21,398 nt of DNA. Origin: an uncultured Geobacter sp. GTDB taxonomy: Bacteria > Desulfobacterota > Desulfuromonadia > Geobacterales > Geobacteraceae. Shown in pieces: positions 1 to 8,348 of this stretch. Below the pieces are notes generated by a model. It was given only the letters and a program-made list of their open reading frames with translations, had not been told where the DNA came from and ran no database searches. The first letter of the stretch is position 1, and each line of letters opens with the position of its first letter. Made by a program: the position numbers and the translations under genes. Location: assembly GCA_937886325.1 (NCBI GenBank), contig CALABV010000038.1, positions 1 to 21,398 of the forward strand. Direction: 5' to 3'.

Positions 1-1
1 T

Positions 2-535
2 CTTTCCTTCTACAGAATGTCCACGCTCGACCTGTTTAACCCGGGCACGGTCAAGTATCTGCTGTCGCTGGTCTCCAAGAGGATCTTCTACTATCACCTG
101 ATAAAGGCACGGAGAATGACCTATCCCTTCCTTTCCCCCCCTCTCCTGGCTCAGAAATTCCTTACCCTCGACCGGGACATCAAGACCGTGGTAGGCGGCG
201 GTAAGGTGGTGGAGGCCCACTGGCGCCTCCAGGCGAACGAGGCTCAATGGAAGGTCAATATCGACGGTGGCGGCATCGGGGAGTGGAGCCGTGTCCCCCG
301 AGAGGTGATCGATGTTTCGGAAAGGCTTGCCCGGGACCTGGATGCAACGTGGCTGAACATCGACATCATCCCCAGTGAGGGAAACTATTACATCACCGAA
401 TTCTCCCCTGTCTGGCACCACTACGCCTATCGGGAAAAACCGAGCTTCGTGTACAGGGATGACTACAACATCGACGTTCCGCTGGAAGAGTCCCTGAATC
501 TTGAAAAAATGATAGTCCGGTCACTCATGACATGA
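2..535 (+). CDS. ATP-grasp domain protein, C-terminal part (5' end outside window)
   Basis: The reading frame is open from base 2, so the true start lies upstream and only about 177 residues are visible. The segment running from RDIKTVVGGGKVVEAHWRL through WKVNIDGGG to LDATWLNIDIIPSEGNYYITEFSP has the layout of the C-terminal half of an ATP-grasp (RimK-like) ligase. It shows the VVGGKVV strand, a glycine-rich turn, and the acidic D-x-x-x(n)-E metal/ATP face. The usual E-x-N at the end of that face reads E-F-S here, so the Asn ligand appears replaced. ATP-grasp enzymes join a carboxylate to an amine or thiol through an acyl phosphate; the substrate cannot be read from this fragment. The stop overlaps the next start (ATGA at 532-535), which implies translational coupling to the lyase gene. 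Confidence 0.7.
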   Translation, partial: LSFYRMSTLDLFNPGTVKYLLSLVSKRIFYYHLIKARRMTYPFLSPPLLAQKFLTLDRDIKTVVGGGKVVEAHWRLQANEAQWKVNIDGGGIGEWSRVPREVIDVSERLARDLDATWLNIDIIPSEGNYYITEFSPVWHHYAYREKPSFVYRDDYNIDVPLEESLNLEKMIVRSLMT

Positions 536-3354
536 AATACGTGCCGGGGGTTCAGAAGTTGTTCAAGGTCCTTTCCACGATGCTGGTGGTAATGCTGACG
601 CCTGCCTGCGGATTCTCGTCGGACAAGGCGTCGCAACCCATCTACGTGATTGCGGAAGGACATCCGAGGATCTTCCTCACAACTGAAAGGATCCCGGGAA
701 TCCGCGCCCGGTGCGCGAACAAGGCGAATGCCCAGTCCCGATACTACACCGTGCTCAAGGAATTCGGCGACACGTACTCCCCCCTGAAGCGGAAACCAAC
801 CGTTTCGGACTGCCTGAATCTTGCTTTCCTGTATGCCCTTGGAGAAGTGCCGGGGTTCGAGTACACCCGCCGTTCGGTCAAAGAATACGGCCGGCTGGGA
901 GCCGAGCTTCTGGTGCAGCTCGAACCGCCGACGGAGCTGGGGTCGTTCAAGAGATACACCCCCCACTTCATTGCCTGCTATGATTGGCTTTTCCATGCCA
1001 TGACCCCCGACCAGAGGGCTGTCGTGTTCGGCAAATTCAGCGCCGTCGCCGACAGGGCGCGCTCCTCCCTGAAGAAGACCATGGGCGGCCGTTTTCGCGA
1101 GAGCCGGGAGATGTATGCCTTCTACGGCCTGGCTTTCTACGGCGACGGCGGGATGATATTCCCCCATGACGCATCCTCCGCGTCGACGGCGGACAGAAAG
1201 GCAAGACAGTACTGTGATTTCTTTGCCTCCTGGTGGAGAGACCAACATCTCAGACTTATGGAGGCAACCTGCAAAAAGGGAGGCAATCCGGCCGGAACCA
1301 TGTACGGCGAATCTCCCTACCCCAATAAACTCTGGGCTTTCGATGCCTGGGCCACGGCGGGCGGAGAGGATATCTACGCCACAACATCGGCCATAGGGGG
1401 GTTCCCGCTGTTCTGGCTCTACCAGATGCTTCCCTACACGACGCATGTCCGCTACGACAATGCAAATGGTCAAAGCAGCCGGCCGGGAGGCATCGTCCGC
1501 TTCGGCGATTACCGGTACAACGGCTTTACCCGGGTTTCCGGACCGGAAACTTTCGCAACAACAGCCCTGGCCCAGGGTATTGCCGCACGATCGGGCAGGC
1601 TGGATCTGGCCGCAGTCTTGAACTGGTTGACCCAGTACCAGGGCGATTTCGAGATCGCGCAATTCGGCGGCCCCTTTCCGACCAGGAAATGGCTGGCGGC
1701 AAGCCCGGCCCTGGTCTGGGACATCATTTTCCGCGACGGAACCGTCGCGGCCGCATCTCCGTCCCTGATGGGGCTTCCGCTGGCGTACCATTTCGGAACC
1801 GTCGCCTCCGGCGCTCCGCTGAAACCGGATTTCCCGGACGGCAGGCCGGAGGGAAGCGGCATCGTGGTAATGAGGAGTTCCTGGGACGACCCGTCGGGAA
1901 CCCTGCTCTGGTTCAAGGCGTCCAGCTACCCCCTTGTCCATGACCATCGCGACCAGGGGAGTTTCCAGGTATACAAGAAGGGCTGGCTCGCAATCGACAG
2001 CGGGCAGTACGAAGAGACCCCACATCGCGGCAACTATTCATCCAGAACGGTTGCCCACAACTCGGTTCTCGTCTACCGTCCCGGAGAATCGCTTGACGGG
2101 AAGAAGACGGATCCGGTCTGGAAGGGGTATGCCAATGACGGCGGTCAGAGGTGGACGGACCCGCCGAAAGAGGTCGCGGATCTGGATGATGGTAAGCATT
2201 TCCTGGGAGGGATACGGACGATTGCAAGCGTACCGGGGATGTACGAGTATGCCCGCGCGGACATCACCCGTTCCTATAACTCAAACCTGGCAACCTCGGA
2301 CGGGCAAAGCCCGAAAGTCTCCCTTGTCACCAGGGATCTCCTGTTCCTTCGGCAGGACGAGGTTATCGTGATCTTCGATCGCGTCGTATCGACACAACCG
2401 GACTATCCCAAGCGGTGGCTGCTCCATTCCGTGTACCGTCCCGAGCATGAAGGCGCCGAAAGGTTTTCCGGCACGGTCGCGAACAGTGCCGCCGTTCCCG
2501 GCAAGCCGCAGGGGGTACGACTCCGTGGGACCCTTCGGGGTGGGATTTCCGAGGTCGTACATCCCGGAATCATCACCATCAGGGGATGGAATTTCGGCCC
2601 GTCGGATGGGCGGTTGCTGGTAAGAACCCTGCTGCCGGCGAATCCCGTTACCCGCATCGTGGGGGGCGCCGATGAAAAAGGGGCCCGCAAGACCACCCTG
2701 GCCCTTCCCTACGGGGGCGGGAATACCCTGTCCGTCCGTGACGCCACCGGCTTCTCGGCCGGGGACTTCGTCTACCTGGGAGAAACGGACACGCCGTATA
2801 CGGAAGGGTCGAGAGGGCACCCCCATTGGCTGGTGGATGACGCCTACTACCGGGGGTGGGGCAAGGTAGAGAGCGTTGACCGGAAAAACGGCCATATCGT
2901 CCTGATGGATCACCGGCACGGCATTCCGAAGCTTCCCGAAGGAACCGTCGTTGTGCGCAGCGATCATGCAAACGGAAATTCCTTCGAGTTCCTGGACGCG
3001 GAATACAACCAGTGGCAGATGTACGGGGAGGCGGTGGCCGAAGCCGGGCCCTACACCATGCAGCACGGAAACTGGCGCATCGAGGTGGAACCGACGGAGA
3101 GGAAAAAGGATACGGTATTCCTCCATGTCCTGGTCCCGTGCGATACGGGAACCCTCGCCGAGAGCGGAAATCTCATCCGGGACGGCATGAAGATGAAGGA
3201 GAACACAGATTCTGTAACGCTGGATCTGGCCGGAAGGAAACGAAGATATTCCCTGACTTTCTACAAAAATGCTTCAGGAGCCCATGTGAGGATCACCGAA
3301 GGCGGGAAGAAACTGGTTGATGACGAAATTCCAGGGAAAGGCGCCCGTCGGTGA
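532..3354 (+). CDS. Heparinase II/III family protein (predicted polysaccharide lyase)
   Basis: This 940-residue protein starts with a secretion signal (residues 1 to about 26). LTPAC at the end of the hydrophobic stretch could be an atypical lipobox. GHPRIFLTTERIPGIRARC at about residues 42-60 is the usual opening of the helical toroid domain of heparinase II/III-like proteins. The beta-sandwich part begins near VVMRSSWDDPSG and carries the hallmark HDHRDQGSF at H470-F478, followed by AIDSGQYE and the AHNSV strand. Family members cleave uronic-acid-containing polysaccharides by beta-elimination in the periplasm or at the cell surface. It is coupled to an ATP-grasp gene and followed by a glycosidase-like gene and prsK/prsR, so it probably trims an exopolysaccharide made by this locus. 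The fold assignment is strong; the substrate is unknown. Confidence 0.85.
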   Translation: MKYVPGVQKLFKVLSTMLVVMLTPACGFSSDKASQPIYVIAEGHPRIFLTTERIPGIRARCANKANAQSRYYTVLKEFGDTYSPLKRKPTVSDCLNLAFLYALGEVPGFEYTRRSVKEYGRLGAELLVQLEPPTELGSFKRYTPHFIACYDWLFHAMTPDQRAVVFGKFSAVADRARSSLKKTMGGRFRESREMYAFYGLAFYGDGGMIFPHDASSASTADRKARQYCDFFASWWRDQHLRLMEATCKKGGNPAGTMYGESPYPNKLWAFDAWATAGGEDIYATTSAIGGFPLFWLYQMLPYTTHVRYDNANGQSSRPGGIVRFGDYRYNGFTRVSGPETFATTALAQGIAARSGRLDLAAVLNWLTQYQGDFEIAQFGGPFPTRKWLAASPALVWDIIFRDGTVAAASPSLMGLPLAYHFGTVASGAPLKPDFPDGRPEGSGIVVMRSSWDDPSGTLLWFKASSYPLVHDHRDQGSFQVYKKGWLAIDSGQYEETPHRGNYSSRTVAHNSVLVYRPGESLDGKKTDPVWKGYANDGGQRWTDPPKEVADLDDGKHFLGGIRTIASVPGMYEYARADITRSYNSNLATSDGQSPKVSLVTRDLLFLRQDEVIVIFDRVVSTQPDYPKRWLLHSVYRPEHEGAERFSGTVANSAAVPGKPQGVRLRGTLRGGISEVVHPGIITIRGWNFGPSDGRLLVRTLLPANPVTRIVGGADEKGARKTTLALPYGGGNTLSVRDATGFSAGDFVYLGETDTPYTEGSRGHPHWLVDDAYYRGWGKVESVDRKNGHIVLMDHRHGIPKLPEGTVVVRSDHANGNSFEFLDAEYNQWQMYGEAVAEAGPYTMQHGNWRIEVEPTERKKDTVFLHVLVPCDTGTLAESGNLIRDGMKMKENTDSVTLDLAGRKRRYSLTFYKNASGAHVRITEGGKKLVDDEIPGKGARR

Positions 3355-3458
3355 GACATGACGCGTTCTTTTTTCTAAGGATGGTTATGTGCCGGCCCAG
3401 TAGAAGGTTTATTTCAATGCAACACTGTTCCGTTATGTCTTTGCCTTGCGTAAAAAGT

Positions 3459-3570
3459 TCCCTCCCCCCTGGCGGGTGGAGGGTCAGGGTGGGGGGGACG
3501 CTGCCAGGAACATCTCTTCGATTCGACTTCACCCACCCCCCAACCCCCTCCCGTCAAGGGAGGGGGAGGT
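3459..3570. repeat. G/C-rich inverted repeat (dispersed-repeat type)
   Basis: Two arms of about 40 nt, 3459-3498 (TTCCCTCCCCCCTGGCGGGT and onward) and 3531-3570 (ending GTCAAGGGAGGGGGAGGT), are imperfect reverse complements separated by about 32 nt. The sequence resembles a CCCTCCCnnTGACGGG-type intergenic repeat common in Geobacter and other proteobacterial genomes (from memory). A transcript could fold into a long stem and attenuate read-through from the lyase gene. The rest of the 3355-3606 gap shows no gene, and I see no convincing promoter in it. Confidence 0.7.
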
Positions 3571-3606
3571 TTGAAGCAAGATTATGACCGGACATTACTG
3601 GTCTCA

Positions 3607-4044
3607 ATGCACAATAAAACCATCCAGTCAGTCGTTTTCGGGGCCATCTTCCTGCTCGCCTGCTTCTGGGGCAGTTTCGCACAGGCCGCTCAGAGAAATG
3701 AGGGGATACTGTACACCTACCCCGAAGTGCCGCGCATATCGACATTTGAAGCCAGGCAACTCCACAAACTGGGCAGGCTCGTGAATGCGAACGCCAAATG
3801 CGCCGGGGACCATGAATGGAGGCATAGTACCGGCGCCATTTCCGTGCCCTGCAACCGGGTGCAGCTATACCGCTCCATGCAGGGAAACAAGATCGCGGCT
3901 TTCTACAGCGATTCCTCCGGAGACCTTGCCGCCGCCAAGACGGCGGCCTTCTACTGGCATCAGGGGTACGATAAGGTGCGCGTGGTTGTAGGCGGCGCCG
4001 GCATGCTGCAAAGAGCCGGTTTAACCATGTGGTACCGAAAATGA
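3607..4044 (+). CDS. Secreted rhodanese-like domain protein lacking the active-site Cys
   Basis: This is a 145-residue protein with a signal peptide at residues 1 to about 29 (FGAIFLLACFWGSFAQA, cleavage likely after AQA). I chose the ATG at 3607 because it starts the signal directly; an in-frame TTG at 3571 would add 12 residues read out of the upstream repeat. The mature part follows the rhodanese plan: ISTFEARQLHKLGRLVNANA (usually the VDVR strand), HEWRHSTGAISVPCN (usually H-I-P-G-A-x-N-I-P), then AAFYSDSSGDLAAAKTA, then YDKVRVVVGGAGML and W. The position after FY that normally holds the sulfur-carrying Cys is Ser, and the following Arg is absent, so sulfurtransferase activity is unlikely. 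It is 12 nt upstream of the GH123-like gene and probably in the same operon. Its role is unknown; a binding function is possible. Confidence 0.65.
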   Translation: MHNKTIQSVVFGAIFLLACFWGSFAQAAQRNEGILYTYPEVPRISTFEARQLHKLGRLVNANAKCAGDHEWRHSTGAISVPCNRVQLYRSMQGNKIAAFYSDSSGDLAAAKTAAFYWHQGYDKVRVVVGGAGMLQRAGLTMWYRK

Positions 4045-4056
4045 CGCCGTGAGATC

Positions 4057-6177
4057 GTGCGGAAAATTCTATTCCTTCTACAAGCTGCTTTGCTGTTTAT
4101 CTGCTGTGTTTCCTGTCCGCGTCCGGAAAGTGACGGCGACGGGTCCCTGACGCTGGTTTCGTGGCTCGTGCGGGACGGCATCATTTCCCTGGATCGCCTG
4201 GAAATGCGTTCCCGGGTGATTGTCGGCTTCCGGGTCAGGCCCGACTTGCTGCAGGCGGGCGTTCTCGGCGTCAGCGGTGAACTCTACCGCCAGGAAAGTC
4301 TCCTTGCCCGCGCCTCTCTCTCACGCCTGGACGGCCCGGCAGGCAGCCTGGAATTCGACCTTCCCGGAACCTCCGCACGTCCGTTTTCCCGGGAGGAGCC
4401 GTACAGCATCCCCGAGGGGACGTACCTGATAGCGATCAGGTTGACTGACGGCTCAGGCAATGTTCTGGCCGAACGCCGTAAAATCCTGCGGCGTGAAGAG
4501 TTGTGCAGGACCTTTCCCGGCCCCGATGTGAAATGCCCGCGGCCGCGGTACCGAATGGCGCCTGCCCGGGCGAAAAACGAACGGATGCCGTGGGCCCCTT
4601 CCCCCGCTGACCTGGAAAGGGGATATGCCCTGTTCCGGACAAGCCCTCTCGAAAGGGTCTTTCCCGACACCATGCCCGCCGGGGCCTCCCCCCTGGAAAG
4701 CATTGTCGCGGCTGTTTCCCGGAACGAAATCAAGCCCATCACCTTTTCCATTCGTTCGGTCAGCGACCTGGGCCGCGTGACGGTTGCCATTTCGCCGGTT
4801 CGTGGTACAAATGGCGTCACGAACACGGTTACGGTGAAGGTTGCGTCTCTCGGCCTGCTTACCGAAACGGCCGGCGCTGAGGAACCCGGCTCAGTGGTTA
4901 ACTGCCGCTGGGCACCCCGGATTCTCGAACCGGAGTTCCCCGTCGTGCGTAAGGACGTCACGCGCTCCTTCAGGCTGAACCTGGGTGCCGCGGCTGATGC
5001 CCTGACCGGAGAGTACCGCGCCGTTGTCACCATTACCGCGGAGCGGGGACGGCGGACGGAGATTCCGTTCCATGCTACCGTACTCCCTGTCACGCTCACC
5101 GATACGGACATCCGGTACGGCATGATGATGGATTATGCCTTCTACGAAATGGATTCACCGGACTGGACGGAGGGGGAACGGCAGATGCTGGCCCGGCGCG
5201 GGACGGAAATCTACCGGGACCTGCGGGAGCACGGCATGACCGTGGCCTATCCGCATTCCCGTTTCATCTACACAACGGACCGAAACGGCGAACCGGTCCT
5301 CGAAAGTTTGAGGAACGCCCTTCGCAGCTACCGGGAGCTCGGCTTTCCCGGCCCGTTCTGCTGGTACCCGGGGCACCTCCTTCACACCGCGAAACCGATG
5401 CATCCGGGCAGCATCCTGCTGTATGATGAAGCGGTTACCGAACGGCGGCTGCGGAGTCTCCTGCGACACTTCGACAGGCTTGCCCGTGAGGCGGGTGTGC
5501 CACGGGACAAGCTCCTGGTACAGCTGGTAGACGAACCCGATTATGATGACCGGATCAGGGTGGCTGCCGCGAAGAGATTGAATGCGATAGCCCGCCAGAT
5601 GGGGCTCCGGACGCTCATCACCCGGCCGTGGCCTGAGGTGTCCGTCATGTGCACCGGCACGCCGGAGAGCGATGCCGAGGCGGCACGCCTTCGCGCCATG
5701 GGAAATGAATGGTGGATCTACCCCAATGAGGCCCTCACCGGACGCAACCTGTGCTACACTCGGTACGTGTTCGGGTTCGGCGCCTGGAAATGGGGCGTGA
5801 ACGGCGTGGTCCCCTGGACATACCAGATGAGCCAGGGGAGCAACGGCAATCCGTTCACCGTGCTGGACGGCCCGGAGATCATGGTTGCGTATCCCGGTGC
5901 TCACGGCCCGCTGCCGACTCCCGTCTGGGAGGCGATACGGGACGGGATCACCGATTACCGGTATATATACCGGCTGGAACGGCTCATAGCCTCCGCGAAG
6001 CGGCGGGGCATTCCCCGGGCCGCGGAAATCGAGCAAAGACTGGCGGACATGAAGCGCGCTACTGCCGCCGCCCCTCTCGGTGAAGAGGGCCGTTTCGGGG
6101 ACTGGTCGCCAGAATCATTCGACCGGCATCGGAACGAGGTCGCTTCCTGGGTACGCGCCCTGTCCGTCGAACACTGA
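4057..6177 (+). CDS. DUF4091 / GH123-like glycosidase, predicted lipoprotein
   Basis: The 706-residue protein starts with GTG at 4057 and has a lipoprotein-like signal (MRKILFLLQAALLFICCVSC; C20 or nearby would be lipidated, though the lipobox is not classical). Residues of about 60-360 are beta-rich sandwich domains, and a TIM-barrel-like region follows from about residue 365 (RYGMMMDYAFYEM). LVQLVDEPDYDD puts an Asp-Glu pair at D492-E493 where GH123 enzymes hold their catalytic dyad. WEAIRDGITDYRYIYRLERLI near the C-terminus is the typical DUF4091 tail. Known GH123 enzymes remove N-acetylgalactosamine by substrate-assisted catalysis; whether this one acts on GalNAc is inference. It lies directly downstream of the rhodanese-like gene and 14 nt before prsK, so co-transcription is likely. 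With the heparinase-like protein it forms a polysaccharide-processing set. Confidence 0.75.
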   Translation: MRKILFLLQAALLFICCVSCPRPESDGDGSLTLVSWLVRDGIISLDRLEMRSRVIVGFRVRPDLLQAGVLGVSGELYRQESLLARASLSRLDGPAGSLEFDLPGTSARPFSREEPYSIPEGTYLIAIRLTDGSGNVLAERRKILRREELCRTFPGPDVKCPRPRYRMAPARAKNERMPWAPSPADLERGYALFRTSPLERVFPDTMPAGASPLESIVAAVSRNEIKPITFSIRSVSDLGRVTVAISPVRGTNGVTNTVTVKVASLGLLTETAGAEEPGSVVNCRWAPRILEPEFPVVRKDVTRSFRLNLGAAADALTGEYRAVVTITAERGRRTEIPFHATVLPVTLTDTDIRYGMMMDYAFYEMDSPDWTEGERQMLARRGTEIYRDLREHGMTVAYPHSRFIYTTDRNGEPVLESLRNALRSYRELGFPGPFCWYPGHLLHTAKPMHPGSILLYDEAVTERRLRSLLRHFDRLAREAGVPRDKLLVQLVDEPDYDDRIRVAAAKRLNAIARQMGLRTLITRPWPEVSVMCTGTPESDAEAARLRAMGNEWWIYPNEALTGRNLCYTRYVFGFGAWKWGVNGVVPWTYQMSQGSNGNPFTVLDGPEIMVAYPGAHGPLPTPVWEAIRDGITDYRYIYRLERLIASAKRRGIPRAAEIEQRLADMKRATAAAPLGEEGRFGDWSPESFDRHRNEVASWVRALSVEH

Positions 6178-6191
6178 AGTCATGAGATCGT

Positions 6192-8285
6192 ATGTTTGAA
6201 ACACTCCTTCCCATACCATCGGCACTCCTTCTCCTATCACTGGCAATCATCGTTATTGCCCGGAAAAGAGACACCGCCTCTATTTCCCTGGGAGTGGCCC
6301 TTTCTCTTCTGGCCCTGACCGAGGTGGCGGACTGGCTCCCCTTTACCCGCTGGTACGACCTGAAAACCTTTTCCATCGGCCTCATCGTTCCCGTTTCCCT
6401 GCTGCCGGCGTCGCTGCTGTTCTACAGCCTTACCTATGCCCGGAATATAAACGACGGGGCGATTGCCATATTCTGGAAGGTCCTTCTCGCCCTGTCGGCG
6501 ATATTCCCGCTGAGCACGGCACTCTTCCCCAGCAGCGCATTTTTCTATGCGCCGGACGTGCAGGCGGAAAAGATGCTTTTCCTGGGCGTCGTCGGTTTCT
6601 GGTTCTACATGGGGATTCTCGTCTACTGCGTTTTCTCCCTGATGAATCTGGAAGTGACGTTTTCCTCCACATCGGGCAGCGATCGATACAGGATAAAGTT
6701 CGAGGTAATCGGATTTGCCGCAATCCTTGCCGTACTGATATTCTATTTCAGCCAGGGACTGCTCTATCGCACCATCAACATGAATCTGACGCCGGTACGC
6801 TCGGGCGTCTTCATCATTGCGGCCCTTCTTCTGGGATATTCGAAGCTTTTCCGGGGCAACAGCGTTTTCATCGTGGTTTCACGATACGTATTTTACCGCT
6901 CCCTCACCCTCTTCCTGGTTGGAATCTACCTCCTCGTTCTCGGATTAATCGGCGAAGGGTTACGCTACCTGGGGGACTCTTTCAGCAGGAATCTCGCCAT
7001 TGTGGCCGCCTTCGCGGTCGGTATCGCGCTCTTCCTGTTCCTCTTCTCCGAGCAGGTCAGAAGACGGGCGAAGGTGCTGGTGAACAAGCACTTCTATCAC
7101 CACAAGCATGACTACCGCGAAGAGTGGCTGGGTTTTACCGGGCGCCTTGCGTCGTGCGGAAACCTGGACGAGGTGATGGACGCCGTGCTCACGACCTACC
7201 GTGACACTTTCGGCCTGAAGGGGTGCTCGCTCTACCTGCGGGACAAGGCCGCAACGGTGTATACCCGGGCCGCGCTGCAGGGAGTTGTCGGGGCGCGGGC
7301 GGATCTTCCCGCCGCGACTCCCCTGATCGACTATTTCTCCGACACGGGCAGGGTCTTTAATCCGTCCCATGTGGAGTACCGCCCCGATGAGCGCGAATCC
7401 GCGTTCGTAAGCGCCACGGATGCACGGCTGATTGTGCCCCTGCGCGATACGGAGACCGTCAGGGGATTTGTCGTCCTCGGAGAACAGCTGGCGCCGGAGG
7501 AATATACCTACGAGGATTATGACCTCATGAAGACCTTTGCCCGGCAGGCGCTCCTGTCGCTGGACAACTTCCGTCTGGCCGACGAACTTGCCGAGTCCCG
7601 GGAGATGGCGGCCGTGGCGAAGGTATCATCATTTGTGGTCCATGACCTGAAAAACCTCGCCTCGGGACTGTCGATGCTGCTGGAGAATGCGCGGGACTAC
7701 CTGCAGGAGCCGGAGTTCCAGCGGGATATGCTCGATACCATCAGGAATTCGCTGGCCAGGATGAATAAACTCACGCAGAGATTGAAGATGGCGCCCCGGG
7801 AAAGCTCGCCGTCATTGCAGCCATCCGATCTTCGGGTACTTGCGGAGGAAACCGCGGCCGAGGTCGGCAAGGCGTATGGGCGGGAACGAATCATCACGGA
7901 AGGGGGTTCAGTCCTGTCCCTGGTGAATCCCGAACAAATCAGGAACGTGGTCCATAACCTCATTCTGAACGCCCTGGAGGCGACCGACGAGTGTGGGACC
8001 ATACGGGTTGAAACCGGGGTGAAAGACGCCGCGGCATTCATCCGGGTACACGATACCGGGTGCGGGATGACGGACGAATTCATGGCGCACGAACTGTTCA
8101 GGCCGTTCCGGACGACAAAGAAAAAAGGCCTCGGCATCGGCCTCTACCAGTGCAAGCAGATAGTGGAGTCCCACGGAGGAACAATAGATGCGCGGAGCGA
8201 GGTCGGGGTCGGATCCGTGTTCACGGTCCGTCTGCCGAAAATGGCGAGGGAAGATGAACAGGATGCAAGGGTTCAAGGGTTCTAG
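6192..8285 (+). CDS. prsK: PEP-CTERM system histidine kinase PrsK
   Basis: This is a 697-residue membrane histidine kinase. Residues 1 to about 290 are a run of hydrophobic helices that probably form the sensor. A linker (EQVRRRAKVLVNKHFYHHKHDYREEW) leads into a GAF-like domain at about 320-460. The kinase core has the phospho-acceptor His in FVVHDLKNL (H484), the N box VHNLILNALEAT (N589, N593), DTGCGM as the G1 box, and KKKGLGIGLYQCKQIVESHGG as the G2 region; all are intact. The long multi-helix N-terminus plus GAF plus HATPase is the arrangement of the PrsK family, which accompanies exosortase/PEP-CTERM loci. prsR follows after 63 nt. The last codons (DARVQGF) are read from the intergenic direct repeat, so the C-terminal end has probably been altered by the repeat. 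Confidence 0.9.
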   Translation: MFETLLPIPSALLLLSLAIIVIARKRDTASISLGVALSLLALTEVADWLPFTRWYDLKTFSIGLIVPVSLLPASLLFYSLTYARNINDGAIAIFWKVLLALSAIFPLSTALFPSSAFFYAPDVQAEKMLFLGVVGFWFYMGILVYCVFSLMNLEVTFSSTSGSDRYRIKFEVIGFAAILAVLIFYFSQGLLYRTINMNLTPVRSGVFIIAALLLGYSKLFRGNSVFIVVSRYVFYRSLTLFLVGIYLLVLGLIGEGLRYLGDSFSRNLAIVAAFAVGIALFLFLFSEQVRRRAKVLVNKHFYHHKHDYREEWLGFTGRLASCGNLDEVMDAVLTTYRDTFGLKGCSLYLRDKAATVYTRAALQGVVGARADLPAATPLIDYFSDTGRVFNPSHVEYRPDERESAFVSATDARLIVPLRDTETVRGFVVLGEQLAPEEYTYEDYDLMKTFARQALLSLDNFRLADELAESREMAAVAKVSSFVVHDLKNLASGLSMLLENARDYLQEPEFQRDMLDTIRNSLARMNKLTQRLKMAPRESSPSLQPSDLRVLAEETAAEVGKAYGRERIITEGGSVLSLVNPEQIRNVVHNLILNALEATDECGTIRVETGVKDAAAFIRVHDTGCGMTDEFMAHELFRPFRTTKKKGLGIGLYQCKQIVESHGGTIDARSEVGVGSVFTVRLPKMAREDEQDARVQGF

Positions 8286-8327
8286 GGTTCTCACTCGACC
8301 CCTCGACCCCTCGAATCCTCGAACCCT
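8267..8327. repeat. Intergenic repeat copy A, upstream of prsR
   Basis: AGGGTTC units on the left, a central CTCACTCGA, then TCGACCCC and TCGAACCCT units on the right make a partly inverted, partly tandem array. Its last 46 nt (8282-8327) match 9742-9787 at 40 of 46 positions in the same orientation. The repeat encodes the last residues of PrsK and ends about 11 nt before the prsR ribosome-binding site. Confidence 0.8.
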
Positions 8328-8348
8328 ATGTTTTTACAAGAGGTTTTC

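Noticed and set aside
463..2025. Long minus-strand open frame (520 codons) opposite the heparinase-like gene.
   Set aside because: It has no recognisable domain, is rich in Arg/Gly/Pro as antisense frames of GC-rich genes are, and the plus strand encodes a clear family protein over the same bases.
3571..3606. Upstream TTG start for the rhodanese-like protein.
   Set aside because: It would begin within the inverted repeat and place 12 charged/polar residues before the signal peptide; ATG 3607 fits better.
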